The notes under the pieces are model-generated. The model worked only from the letters and a program-made list of their open reading frames with translations. It was not told the DNA's origin and did not search any database. This document shows positions 7,217 to 16,772 of a DNA stretch of 63,929 bases, piece by piece. This DNA comes from DATDCV01 sp036524155. Lineage in GTDB: Bacteria > Verrucomicrobiota > Verrucomicrobiia > Limisphaerales > UBA8199. Made by a program: the position numbers and the translations under genes. Within the stretch, counting starts at the first letter, position 1; each line of letters starts with the position of its first letter. The stretch covers positions 1-63,929 of the forward strand of contig DATDCV010000500.1 in the NCBI GenBank assembly GCA_036524155.1, read 5' to 3'.

Positions 7217-10200
7217 TCAATCGCGGTGGCCCAACGCGTGCCGCAAATACTGGCCCGTGTAGCTCGTTTCGCAACGTGCGACGGCTTCCGGCGGACCTTG
7301 CGCCACAATCTGCCCGCCGGCATCACCGCCCTCGGGTCCGAGGTCGATTATCCAATCGGCCGTCTTAATCACGTCCAGGTTGTGTTCGATCACCAGCAGC
7401 GTGTTGCCGGAGGCGCGGAGTTTAAACAGCACCTCGAGCAGCTTGGCCACATCGTGAAAATGCAGCCCAGTCGTCGGTTCGTCGAGGATATAAAGCGTGC
7501 GGCCCGTCGCCTTGCGGCTCAACTCGGCGGCGAGCTTGACCCGCTGCGCTTCGCCCCCGCTCAGGGTCGTGCCGGATTGCCCCAGGCCGATGTACCCGAG
7601 GCCCACCTCGGCGAGCGTCAGCAGCGGCTCGTAGATCTGCGACACCGCCCGGAAGAAGGTCGCCGCCTCGTCCACCGTCATATCCAGCACGTCGGCTATG
7701 TTTTTCCCTTTGTAGGTGATCTCGAGCGTTTCGCGATTATACCGGCGGCCGCCACAGGCCTCGCACGTCACATACACCGGCGGCAGGAAATGCATCTCGA
7801 TCTTGATCAGCCCGTCACCCTGGCATTTCTCGCACCGACCTCCCCTCACATTGAAGCTGAACCGTCCCGATTCATACCCGCGGATGCGCGCGGCCGGCAA
7901 CCGGGCGAACAGGTCGCGGATGTGGTTGAACATGCCGGTATACGTCGCCGGGTTGCTGCGCGGAGTCCGCCCAATCGGCGTCTGGTCGATGACGATCACC
8001 TTGTCCAGGTCCTCGAACCCCTTCAGAGCGCGGTGCGCGCCGGGCCGTTCTTTCGACCCAAAGAATTTGCGGAACAAGGCGCGCCGCAGAATATCATCGA
8101 CGAGCGTGCTCTTTCCCGAACCGCTCACGCCTGTCACGCAAGTGAACGTGCCCAGCGGAATCCGCACGTCGATGTTCTTCAAGTTGTTCTCGCGGGCCCC
8201 CAGCACCTGCAGCGTTCCCCGCTCCAACCCGGGTTTCACGCGCTGCCGCGGAACTGGTATCGACAGCTCGCCCCTGAGGTACTTGGCCGTCAGCGACTGC
8301 GGGTTCGCGAGCACGTCCTCCAGACTGCCGGCCGCGACCAACTCCCCGCCGCGCACCCCCGCTCCCGGACCCAGGTCCAGAATATAATCGGCGTTCTGGA
8401 TCGTCTCCGCGTCGTGCTCGACCACGATCACGGAGTTCCCCAGGTCCCGCAGTCCCTTCAGGGTGTTCAGCAGCCGGCGGTTGTCGCGCTGGTGCAGTCC
8501 GATGCTTGGCTCGTCCAGGATGTAAAGCACGCCCACCAGCCCCGCGCCAATCTGCGTCGCCAGGCGAATCCGCTGCGCTTCGCCGCCGCTCAACGTGCCG
8601 CTCTCGCGGTCCAGCGTCAGGTACCCGAGACCTACGTTCTTCAGGAAACCGAGCCGCGCCCGGATTTCTTTGATAATGTCTGCCGCGATCTTCTCCTGAA
8701 ACTCGGTTAATTTGAGTTCCGCGAAAAAAGCGTCCGTGCGATCGACCGAAAGCGCGCAGACCTCCATGATGGAAAGCCCGGGCAACACGACCGGCGCCGT
8801 CGCGGAGGCCTCGACGGCGCTCTCCTTTTCAGCGGAACGACCTTCGCCTTCGCGGTCGATTGGCTTGTGATTCGCGGCGCCTTCAAGTGCCCCGGGTTCG
8901 CTCGAATCGCCGCTGGCAAACCTGGCTCGCAACTCATCATCCCCCAGGCGCACCGCCAGAATTTCCGGCTTGAGCCGCCGACCGCCGCACGCATCGCAAA
9001 ACCGGGGGCTCATGAAACCCTTCAGCCGGTTGCGCGTAAACTCGCTCTCGCTCTCCTGGTAGAGCCGCTCCAGGTTCGGAACCACGCCCTCGAACGGCCG
9101 GGCAATTTTGCTCATCTTGCCGGCGCGCCAAAACGTAAAGCTGATTGGAGTGTCGCCCGACCCCTGTAGCAGCACCCGCTGGAACCCTTCCGCCAGATCC
9201 TTATAAGGCGTTTCCATGCTCACCCCGAAATGCGCGGCCACGGCTCGCAACATCGCTTTGTAATACACCACCATCCTTTTGCCGCCCCGGCGCCACGGCA
9301 GAATCGCCCCCTGCTCCAGCGATTTCTCCGGGTCCGGCACCACCAGGCCCTCGTCAAACACCAGCTTCTGGCCCAACCCATGACAAACACCGCAGGCGCC
9401 CGCGGGCGCATTGAAGGAAAAATGCTTCGGCGTCAACGGCTCGTAACTCTTCCCGGTCGCCGGGCTTAGGTTCCGGTTGGAATGGAGCGTTTCGATCCAC
9501 ACCGCGCCGCCGGAGTTCGCCTCCCCCAGCCTGCCTCTTGGCCCCGGCCCCGCCATTCCCATTTGTGGCCCCGGCACGACTGACGGCGGAGCGTGGACCG
9601 CGCCCACGCCGTCGGGCACCTGGTGCAGCGTCAGCATCACCCCTTCGCCCCATTTCAACGCCGTCTCAACCGAATCGCTGAGACGAATCCGAATCTTTTC
9701 ATCGATCACCAGCCGATCGACGATGGCTTCGATGGTGTGTTTCTGTTTCGGATCCAGTTTTACGCGCACGCCGTTCGCCAGCTCCACCAGTTCGCCGTCC
9801 ACGCGCGCGCGGACAAAACCTTCACGCGACAGGCGCTCGACCACATCCCGGAATTCACCCTTCTGCTCGCGCACCACCGGCGCCAGCAGCATCACCCGAG
9901 TGCGCGGAGGTAATTTGAGTATGTTGTCGACAATGTCGCTCGTGGTCTGTTTCGTTATCGGCACGCCGGTCTCGGGGCAATAAGGCTGGCCGACATGCGC
10001 GTAGAGGAGCCGGAGGTAGTCGTAGATCTCCGTTGTCGTCGCGATAATCGACCGCGGCGAAGACCCCGAGCTGCGCTGCTCAATCGCAATGGCCGGCGAG
10101 AGCCCCTCGATAAAGTCCACCTCCGGCTTTTGCATCTGGTCCAGAAACTGGCGAGCGTAAGCCGACAGCGACTCGACATACTTGCGTTGCCCCTCCGCAT

Positions 10201-10342
10201 ATATTGTATCAAACGCCAGCGACGACTTCCCCGAACCGCTTAAACCGGTTATCACCACCAGCTTGTCCCGCGGAATGTTCAGCGTGAGATCCTTCAGGTT
10301 GTGCTCACGCGCACCGCCAATCTTGATGAACTCTTTGCTCAC
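7217..10342 (-). CDS. uvrA: UvrABC excinuclease subunit A
   Basis: The 1041-residue product is the damage-recognition ATPase of nucleotide excision repair. Two ABC modules are visible: Walker A GLSGSGKSS near residue 32 with signature LSGGEAQRIRLA and LYILDEPSIGLHQ, and a second Walker A GVSGSGKST near 734 with LSGGEAQRVKLA and LYILDEPTTGLH. Zinc-module cysteines are present (CGVCHG with CDACGG; CEKCQGDG with CEACGG). The start is GTG (SKEFIKIGGAREHNLK). The protein is about 100 residues longer than usual because of Pro/Gly-rich and acidic low-complexity insertions near residues 247-277 and 472-519. No uvrB or uvrC is present nearby. Confidence 0.97.
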   Translation of the reverse strand: MSKEFIKIGGAREHNLKDLTLNIPRDKLVVITGLSGSGKSSLAFDTIYAEGQRKYVESLSAYARQFLDQMQKPEVDFIEGLSPAIAIEQRSSGSSPRSIIATTTEIYDYLRLLYAHVGQPYCPETGVPITKQTTSDIVDNILKLPPRTRVMLLAPVVREQKGEFRDVVERLSREGFVRARVDGELVELANGVRVKLDPKQKHTIEAIVDRLVIDEKIRIRLSDSVETALKWGEGVMLTLHQVPDGVGAVHAPPSVVPGPQMGMAGPGPRGRLGEANSGGAVWIETLHSNRNLSPATGKSYEPLTPKHFSFNAPAGACGVCHGLGQKLVFDEGLVVPDPEKSLEQGAILPWRRGGKRMVVYYKAMLRAVAAHFGVSMETPYKDLAEGFQRVLLQGSGDTPISFTFWRAGKMSKIARPFEGVVPNLERLYQESESEFTRNRLKGFMSPRFCDACGGRRLKPEILAVRLGDDELRARFASGDSSEPGALEGAANHKPIDREGEGRSAEKESAVEASATAPVVLPGLSIMEVCALSVDRTDAFFAELKLTEFQEKIAADIIKEIRARLGFLKNVGLGYLTLDRESGTLSGGEAQRIRLATQIGAGLVGVLYILDEPSIGLHQRDNRRLLNTLKGLRDLGNSVIVVEHDAETIQNADYILDLGPGAGVRGGELVAAGSLEDVLANPQSLTAKYLRGELSIPVPRQRVKPGLERGTLQVLGARENNLKNIDVRIPLGTFTCVTGVSGSGKSTLVDDILRRALFRKFFGSKERPGAHRALKGFEDLDKVIVIDQTPIGRTPRSNPATYTGMFNHIRDLFARLPAARIRGYESGRFSFNVRGGRCEKCQGDGLIKIEMHFLPPVYVTCEACGGRRYNRETLEITYKGKNIADVLDMTVDEAATFFRAVSQIYEPLLTLAEVGLGYIGLGQSGTTLSGGEAQRVKLAAELSRKATGRTLYILDEPTTGLHFHDVAKLLEVLFKLRASGNTLLVIEHNLDVIKTADWIIDLGPEGGDAGGQIVAQGPPEAVARCETSYTGQYLRHALGHRD

Positions 10343-10414
10343 TGACCGGAATTCCTGAACCTAAACAATCGGTAAGTATAATGAGAGTCCGTTGAGTTGC
10401 AAAGCAGAACCCAC

Positions 10415-10541
10415 TGTTAAGTGTATCCGTCAGTCTTGGGTCGGAGCGCCGAGTTGCACTCGGCTTACACGCGGCCGTCGGCGCGCTTAAGCCGATTAAA
10501 AATCGGCGCTCCGACCCAAGACTGAGGCGATACTGTTAAGT
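10415..10541. mobile_element. Hairpin miniature element, copy A, with 8-bp target duplication
   Basis: The element is 10423-10533 (111 bp), flanked by the perfect direct repeat tgttaagt at 10415-10422 and 10534-10541. The left end reads gtatccgtcagtcttgggtc and the right end is its near complement, ending gcgatac. Inside are two smaller stem-loops (gccgagttgcactcggc and gccgattaaaaatcggc), so a single strand could fold as a cloverleaf. It sits between the divergent uvrA and HzsA-like genes and has no coding capacity. Confidence 0.9.
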
Positions 10542-10636
10542 GTCAAGTCCGCCTTTGGCTATCCTCCTTTTTAATGTCTTTCTTTTGGCTTTTGCCGTTA
10601 ACCTCCGCCGATTAAAATTCAGCGGATTTCGCCCCT

Positions 10637-12973
10637 ATGTTTCTCGCGAATCGAATTCTGGGATTCTGTATTCTGCTGTTTCCGCCATGGCTCGCGATTC
10701 CCGCCCAGCCTGTGCCTGCCGAACGCGACTTCCGCGCGGCGGTCGAGTCGGACTGGACGCGGCAGGAGCAACGCTGGGGACGGGAAACACAATCGCCTGA
10801 AGCCATCGGCGCGGCAATAACCCGGGCAGAAATGACTTTAAGCCCCTGGCGGGAGCGCCTCGCGAAATCCGAGTTCAAGCTTCTGCGCGACGAGCTTGGC
10901 GGCCTCCAGGAGAAAGGCGGAGCCGCAGCCTCGCTCACCGCGGATGCGCGCCAGGCGTTGTACCTGCAAGCACGTTGGTTTACTCGCGATCTCCTCATGC
11001 GCGACCCGGACGTCACGGGCCAGCCGGTGCTCTTCATGACCCGCAACCGTTACATCTGCCAGATGCTCCACGAATACATGGGGTATTTCTACGACTACGG
11101 AAACGTCGCGCCCGGAGGCGGAATCTACACGCTGGAAAAACCTGGCGCGTCCGCCAAGACCCGGGACCTGCTCCGGGGTCGTCTGAAGAACGGAAACTTC
11201 ACGACGCTCGCGTTGTCACACGATGCCAAAACCATCTACTTCGCTTTTGCCGAACGGTCCGAAACAAAGCCGGGTTTCACGTCCCCAAAGCGGAAATCTT
11301 TCCATATTTTTAGCATGAAAGCGGACGGGGCCGGCCTTCGGCAACTCACGGACGGCGTGGAGGACGATTTTGATCCCTGCCCGCTGCCGGATGGCGGAAT
11401 AGCGTTCATGTCGACTCGGCGCGGCGGGTTCGCCCGCTGCAACAACCCATGGGAGCCCTGCGCCAGCTACACGCTCCACCGCATGGACGCCGACGGGCAG
11501 AACGTCCGCAGGCTTTCGGCACACGAAACCAGCGAATGGCATCCCTCGGTCATGAACGACGGCCGGCTGGTATATATCCGTTGGGATTATGTAGACCGTT
11601 CGGCCGCCAATTTCCACGGTCTCTGGACCAGCAACCCGGACGGTTCAGCCGTCGCCGGTCTGTTTGGCAATTACACCATGCGCATCAACGCCTGCTACCA
11701 GCCGCGGCCCATTCCCGGCTCGGACAAGCTGCTGTTTCTCGCCGGCGCCCACCATGCGGACGTCGGCGGGTCGCTCGTCATGCTCGACCCCAGGCGTGCC
11801 AGGCTGGATCCCAAATCGGGTGAGGATGTTTTCGAGGCCGTAACTCCCCTGACGCCCGAGGTCTGTTTTCCGGAAGCCGCCGGTTGGCCCAACAGCTACT
11901 TCCACAGTCCATGGCCTTTGTCCGAAGACGCGATGCTCGTCTCTTTCAGCTTCGACCCGCTCCCCGGGATGAGCGGGGCGTCGAAAGAGGACACGCGCAC
12001 GGGCCTGTATTATTTCGACCGCTTCGGGAATCTGGAGCTGCTCTACCGTGCGGACAATATTTCCAGCATGTACCCTCTCCCGCTCAAACAGCGCGCCCGT
12101 CCGCCCATCCGTGCTTCCAACCTCGATGCCGGCCTTGGCGAGGAAGGGGAATTCCTGGTCGCGGACGTGCGACGCAGTTTCTTTCCGATGCCGGCGGACC
12201 GGCCCATCGTTGAACTGCGCGTGTTTCAGCTCTTGCCGAAGGGTGGCATCCACACCGCCAACGATCCCCGGATCGGCCACGCCAACGCTGAAAACGCGCG
12301 CCTCTTGCTCGGTTCTGTGCCGGTGGAACGCGACGGTTCAGCCTACTTCCGCGCGCCGGCAGGCAAGCCTCTTTACTTCCAGGTGGCAGACGCACAAGGT
12401 CGCGCAGTGCAAAGCATGCGCAGTGTGACCTATCTCCAGCCCGGCGAACGCCGCGGGTGTATTGGCTGCCACGAAACACCGAGCACGACCGCTCCGAACC
12501 GGGCGGCTCTCGCCATGCTCCGTGCCCCCTCGAACTTACGGCCCGGACCGGAAGGATCCCATCCGTTCAGTTTTCCACTGCTGGTGCAGCCGCTATTGGA
12601 CCGCCACTGTGTTCGGTGTCACGACGGTCAGCGAGGCGACGGCAAGAGTAACCTGGTGCTGACCTCCGATCCGGCGAAGAACTTCAGCAAGGCCTACCAG
12701 AACCTAAGGCCTTATCTGCGCTGGTACGAATGGGGCGGGGAGAGCATCAGCCAAATCGCCACTCACCCGGGCCAAATCGGCGCGGACGCCAGCCCGCTCA
12801 CCGCCATCCTCGAAGACAAAACCCACCGGGCTGAGGTGAAATGGGCCGATGCCGAACGACGCCGGTTGTACCTGTGGCTGGATGCGAACGTGCCGTTCTA
12901 TGGCACCTACGATAAAGCGGACCAACTCGCGCAGCGCGAAGGTAAGTCGATCAACCCGCCGGAGTTTCAATGA
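10637..12973 (+). CDS. HzsA-related secreted cytochrome c-like protein
   Basis: The 778-residue product begins with a signal peptide (FLANRILGFCILLFPPWLAI). Residues about 190-420 form a beta-propeller with TolB/WD-like motifs (SMKADGAGLRQLTDG, HRMDADGQNVRRLS). Two haem c motifs follow: CIGCH near residue 607 and CVRCH near 657. This architecture matches proteins annotated as related to the hydrazine synthase alpha subunit, common in Planctomycetes and Verrucomicrobia outside anammox bacteria; hydrazine synthesis should not be assumed. It probably carries electrons or oxidises a substrate in the periplasm. The stop overlaps the start of the next gene (ATGA), suggesting co-expression. Confidence 0.8.
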   Translation: MFLANRILGFCILLFPPWLAIPAQPVPAERDFRAAVESDWTRQEQRWGRETQSPEAIGAAITRAEMTLSPWRERLAKSEFKLLRDELGGLQEKGGAAASLTADARQALYLQARWFTRDLLMRDPDVTGQPVLFMTRNRYICQMLHEYMGYFYDYGNVAPGGGIYTLEKPGASAKTRDLLRGRLKNGNFTTLALSHDAKTIYFAFAERSETKPGFTSPKRKSFHIFSMKADGAGLRQLTDGVEDDFDPCPLPDGGIAFMSTRRGGFARCNNPWEPCASYTLHRMDADGQNVRRLSAHETSEWHPSVMNDGRLVYIRWDYVDRSAANFHGLWTSNPDGSAVAGLFGNYTMRINACYQPRPIPGSDKLLFLAGAHHADVGGSLVMLDPRRARLDPKSGEDVFEAVTPLTPEVCFPEAAGWPNSYFHSPWPLSEDAMLVSFSFDPLPGMSGASKEDTRTGLYYFDRFGNLELLYRADNISSMYPLPLKQRARPPIRASNLDAGLGEEGEFLVADVRRSFFPMPADRPIVELRVFQLLPKGGIHTANDPRIGHANAENARLLLGSVPVERDGSAYFRAPAGKPLYFQVADAQGRAVQSMRSVTYLQPGERRGCIGCHETPSTTAPNRAALAMLRAPSNLRPGPEGSHPFSFPLLVQPLLDRHCVRCHDGQRGDGKSNLVLTSDPAKNFSKAYQNLRPYLRWYEWGGESISQIATHPGQIGADASPLTAILEDKTHRAEVKWADAERRRLYLWLDANVPFYGTYDKADQLAQREGKSINPPEFQ

Positions 12974-15255
12974 AGTTGTGCGGGAGCGTGCAAATCGCCG
13001 CCGCTACAAAAATGAGACTACCCTGCGCAACTGAGCGGCAGTGCCGAACGATGCGCCCGGTCTGGACATACTTCGCCGCGACTTTGGCCATTCTTGTGAA
13101 CCTCAGCAGGGCTGGCGCTGGCGCAACCAACGAAGCGACCCCGGCCAAACCAGCCCGACCGCCTCTGATTGTCGCTGTCGAGCGAGGCGACCGGCGCGCA
13201 GTTGAACAACTCCTCAAGGAGAGAGCGGATGTCGAAGCGCAGACGCCTGATGGTGTCACCCCTCTTTACGCCGCGGCTTTCAAGGGCCACGTGGACATCC
13301 TGAAGCTGTTGCTTAAGGCGGGAGCGAAAGTGGATGGACGCGCCGCGCTCGGAAGGACGGCCCTGTTCACCGCGGCGGCCGAGGGCCATGTGGACGCGGT
13401 CGAGACGCTCCTCGATGCTGGAGCGGATCCGAACGCGCGCAGTGCGGTTGGTCAATTGGCTCAGACGCCGCTGCACATGGCTGCATGTGAGGGACAGGCT
13501 GAGACCGCCAAACGCCTTTTGAAACGCGGCGCCAAGGTCAATGCCTGGGACGAGCAACGTCACATCACACCGCTGTACCTCGCCATGATCGCCGGGCACG
13601 AGCCCATGGCGCAGTTGCTGCTCGAGCACGGGGCCAACCCCGCCATAGCCGACATCTTCGGGCAGACGCCCGCGCGGGCCGCCGCCGTGATGGCCGCCGG
13701 GAAGACCCGCCAACTCGAAACCGCCGCGGACCCGCGCCTTGGTTTTGACTCAAGGGCAGTTGTCCTCCTGGCCTATGTGGGCGAATCGCAGGACCGGTGG
13801 AGCTACCGCGGCAACCGAATGGCGGTTGCGTTCGGCGACGGCTCCCTGATTGCGACAGCCGCACACTGCGTCGAGGATTTTGCCGAAGCCCAACGCAAGG
13901 CGATCCTGGCCAAGCCTCTTGTTTTCAGCCCGCACTATGGCGACGTCTTCACAGCCGAAGTCGTCGGCATCGACCCGGCTGCAGACCTCGCAATTCTGCG
14001 GGTGGCTTGGGGTCCGCACCCCGCTTTGCCGTTGGCCGATGACGATGAATTGCAGAAAACGAGGGAACTGTTGGTGGCCGGCTACCCGCCGCCGGAAGAG
14101 ACGGAGGCCATCCGGCGAGCCTCGCGGCAGGTCTCGGCGGAGCGATTGCCCGTTCTGCAAATAGGTGCGTCCAATGGGCCGCACCAGGTCACCCTTGGAG
14201 GAGCGCGATTTATCGGACCAGGTTGGAGCGGTTCGCCGATGATCCTCCCCGGCAGCGGACGCCTGGGCGGCATTTTCTGCCGAAGAGACGATCTGCGAAT
14301 GGACGATTTACTGGTTCTGCGGAATCGCGCTGGGGCCAACGCCCGCGCCATTCGTCAGTTGATGAGCGCTCAGAACATCCCGCTGAGAGAGCCGCCGCCG
14401 GACCTCCAGGCGCAAGCCGATGCGGCCGCGGCGTTTTCGGCGGCCCTGGAATGGCTGGATGCGCAGGCAGGTCGTCCGCCGCGCGAAGCAGTCGCTGCCG
14501 CCGAAGCCCTGGTGCAACGACGGCCGCAGTCAGCGCAAGCCCGGCGGCTCCTGGCCGTCAGCGCCTCGGCTTTGCGAGACCCAAAGGCCGACGAACTTGC
14601 CGACAAACATTTTCGTGAGGCTGTGAAACTCGCTCCCGAAAGTCTCCTGGTTCATGCTTCCTACGGCTGGTTTCTGGATACGCGCGGCCGCCAGGAAGAA
14701 GGGCTGGCTGAGCTGGAAAAGGCTGCTGGCATTGAACCGCAAAATTCGTTCGTTCAAGCCATCCGGCTGAAGATCCTGGCTGAACTAAAACCCACCGAAG
14801 CCGAAATACTGGGGCAACGGCTGGTCGCCGAAGGGCCCGAAAATGCTACCTACTGGTTTCATTACGCCGGTGCCCTGCGCAAACTCGAAAAGCGCGACGA
14901 CGCGCTTCGGGCGGCGCAAGCTGCCGTCCGGCTCGCGCCGAAGGAGCTGGCCTGGTACCGGGGTCGCCTCGCCGACCTATTGGCTCGGTGCGGGCGCCTG
15001 GACGAAGCAGAGTCGTGTCATCGTGAACTGTTGGAGCAACGCCCGGATTCACCCACCTTCTGGTTATGGTATGCGCAGTTCCTCATCGAGAGACGTCAGG
15101 GACGACTCATCGACGCGCGAAAGGCATTGGACAAATGTGAGTCGTTGAACACGTCCGCGGTCGTGCCGCGCAAAGTGCTGGATGAGCTCCGCGTCAAATG
15201 CCAACCCCAACCTCCAGCCACGAACACCCCGGCAGGTTCGCCCGTGCTCCGTTAA
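12970..15255 (+). CDS. Ankyrin repeat / trypsin-like serine protease / TPR fusion protein
   Basis: The product is up to 761 residues. Three parts are visible. Residues about 58-240 hold five to six ankyrin repeats (GVTPLYAAAFKGHVDILKLL, GRTALFTAAAEGHVDAVETL). Residues about 260-450 form a trypsin/HtrA-like domain with the triad His299 (TAAHCVEDF), Asp339 (AADLAILRV) and Ser420 (GWSGSP). From about 480 to the end are TPR-like helices (ALEWLDAQAGRPPREAVAAA onward). The ATG at 12970 overlaps the upstream stop; an ATG at 13051 would give a cleaner signal peptide (MRPVWTYFAATLAILVNL), so the start is uncertain. It is probably an extracytoplasmic protease with protein-binding arms. Confidence 0.8.
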   Translation: MKLCGSVQIAAATKMRLPCATERQCRTMRPVWTYFAATLAILVNLSRAGAGATNEATPAKPARPPLIVAVERGDRRAVEQLLKERADVEAQTPDGVTPLYAAAFKGHVDILKLLLKAGAKVDGRAALGRTALFTAAAEGHVDAVETLLDAGADPNARSAVGQLAQTPLHMAACEGQAETAKRLLKRGAKVNAWDEQRHITPLYLAMIAGHEPMAQLLLEHGANPAIADIFGQTPARAAAVMAAGKTRQLETAADPRLGFDSRAVVLLAYVGESQDRWSYRGNRMAVAFGDGSLIATAAHCVEDFAEAQRKAILAKPLVFSPHYGDVFTAEVVGIDPAADLAILRVAWGPHPALPLADDDELQKTRELLVAGYPPPEETEAIRRASRQVSAERLPVLQIGASNGPHQVTLGGARFIGPGWSGSPMILPGSGRLGGIFCRRDDLRMDDLLVLRNRAGANARAIRQLMSAQNIPLREPPPDLQAQADAAAAFSAALEWLDAQAGRPPREAVAAAEALVQRRPQSAQARRLLAVSASALRDPKADELADKHFREAVKLAPESLLVHASYGWFLDTRGRQEEGLAELEKAAGIEPQNSFVQAIRLKILAELKPTEAEILGQRLVAEGPENATYWFHYAGALRKLEKRDDALRAAQAAVRLAPKELAWYRGRLADLLARCGRLDEAESCHRELLEQRPDSPTFWLWYAQFLIERRQGRLIDARKALDKCESLNTSAVVPRKVLDELRVKCQPQPPATNTPAGSPVLR

Positions 15256-15326
15256 GAACAGCCGTTATTGCTTGAGCCATTTGGAGCAAGCACCGCCTTT
15301 CCACGCTGAAAGTCGAGGGCGGGGGG

Positions 15327-16667
15327 TTGTCCCATTCCAGGGAAACCCCTGGTACCTGTTCCGGAATCGGCCCGGTTGTCACGGGGTCTGGGGTGCTCAA
15401 GAGTAGCGACGTGATTCGGAAGCACTCTGGTCCAGACACTCACAGGCGATCAAACGGCCTCACCCAACACTCTCCGGCCTGCCTGCGCGATGTTCCAGCA
15501 TGGGCATGCCCACGGCTATTTTGTTCATGGTTCAGGACCAGTCTTAGGCGATTCCCCGGCGGCAGGCTGTCTGTTTTGCTGGTGGCCTTGGTCCTGACGC
15601 CCTCGTCAAGCTGGGCCGGACAGCGAGTGGTTGCCTGGGGAGACATTGCTTATGATCTGCCCGCAGATTCAAGCATGTCGCAGATCTCCTCGGGTTTTTA
15701 CCACAGTCTGGCTTTGACGGGCGACGGCGCCGTTTTGTCCTGGGGCGATAATCGCTTTAACCAGACAAACATTCCCGAGATTCTAAAAGGCAAGTTGGTG
15801 GCGGCCGTTGCCGCGGGCAATGTTCATAACCTCGCTCTGTTGCCTGATGGCCAGGTCACCGCCTGGGGACCTGCACCGGGACAAATGGGGGATTACGGCC
15901 AAGCCGAGGTCCCGGCCAGCCTGGGCATAGTGACCAGCATCGCCGCCGGAGCCGTCCACAATCTCGCGCTAAGGCCGGATGGCACTGTGGTCGCCTGGGG
16001 CGCAAACCTGAATGGCCAGTGTGACGTCCCCGCGGGCCTGAATTCGGTGAGCGCGATCGCCGGCGGCATGTATCACAGCCTGGCCTTGCGAACCGACGGA
16101 ACGGTGGTCGCCTGGGGTGATAACGCCCATGGCCAAACCGCCGTCCCGCCGGGATTGAACCGTGTGGTAGCAATCGCAGCCGGCGGTTACCACAACCTCG
16201 TTTTGACCGCGGATGGCTCGGTCGTGTCCTGGGGCGCGTATGGACTGGCGCAATGTGACGTTCCCGCCGGTCTCTCTAACGTCGTGGCCATCGCTACGGG
16301 GGACCTCCACAGTCTGGCCTTGAAAAGGGATGGCTCGCTGGTTGTGTGGGGCTTCAATACCGCCGGCCAATGCTCAGTCCCGCAGGGTCTCACGAATGTC
16401 GCAGCGATTGCCGCCCGTGGAAAACACAGCGTCGTCCTGGTGAATGCGGCTTCGGAAAATGGTGGGGATCTGAAGATCGAGGCTGCGAGTGGCACTGTCA
16501 CTCTCTCCTGGCCGGTCTCGCCGACGTCCGCAATCCTGGAACAGAACCCCACCCTTGACCCCGCGAAGTGGACCGCCGTCACAAGCTCAAGCAAAGTGAT
16601 CGGCACGCGAAATACAGTAGTGTTACCTGCGTCCGGCAATATGTTCTTCCGCCTAGTCCGGCCATGA
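15327..16667 (+). CDS. Secreted RCC1-repeat beta-propeller protein
   Basis: About seven RCC1-like repeats of roughly 50 residues are seen, each with VVAIAAGxxHxLxLxxDG followed by VxxWGxNxxGQxxVPxGL. A hydrophobic export segment (LSVLLVALVLTPSSSWAGQ) precedes the repeats. The open frame begins with a TTG at 15327 and no ATG lies in frame before the signal segment, so the true start is uncertain and may be a GTG or TTG closer to it. The last 60 residues resemble a C-terminal sorting or sandwich domain (TLSWPVSPTSAILEQNPTL). RCC1-like propellers mediate binding; partners are unknown. The C-terminal part of the S8 protease at 18.3 kb has closely related repeats. Confidence 0.75.
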   Translation: MSHSRETPGTCSGIGPVVTGSGVLKSSDVIRKHSGPDTHRRSNGLTQHSPACLRDVPAWACPRLFCSWFRTSLRRFPGGRLSVLLVALVLTPSSSWAGQRVVAWGDIAYDLPADSSMSQISSGFYHSLALTGDGAVLSWGDNRFNQTNIPEILKGKLVAAVAAGNVHNLALLPDGQVTAWGPAPGQMGDYGQAEVPASLGIVTSIAAGAVHNLALRPDGTVVAWGANLNGQCDVPAGLNSVSAIAGGMYHSLALRTDGTVVAWGDNAHGQTAVPPGLNRVVAIAAGGYHNLVLTADGSVVSWGAYGLAQCDVPAGLSNVVAIATGDLHSLALKRDGSLVVWGFNTAGQCSVPQGLTNVAAIAARGKHSVVLVNAASENGGDLKIEAASGTVTLSWPVSPTSAILEQNPTLDPAKWTAVTSSSKVIGTRNTVVLPASGNMFFRLVRP

Positions 16668-16772
16668 CTCCCACGTGCTTCGCCCTGTTGTTTCTGGAGG
16701 CACCTTGAAACCTGCCGCCTCCATCTTGTGACCCTCCTGCCTCAAGCAGCTCAAGTCTTCAACACTTTACCG

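Noticed and set aside
6515..8710. Long plus-strand ORF (731 residues) opposite uvrA and the YchF-like gene
   Set aside because: It spans two clear minus-strand genes, has no recognisable motif and reflects high GC content.
10637..12973. Assignment as a true hydrazine synthase subunit
   Set aside because: Only the general architecture matches; no anammox genes are present, so a neutral HzsA-related call is used.
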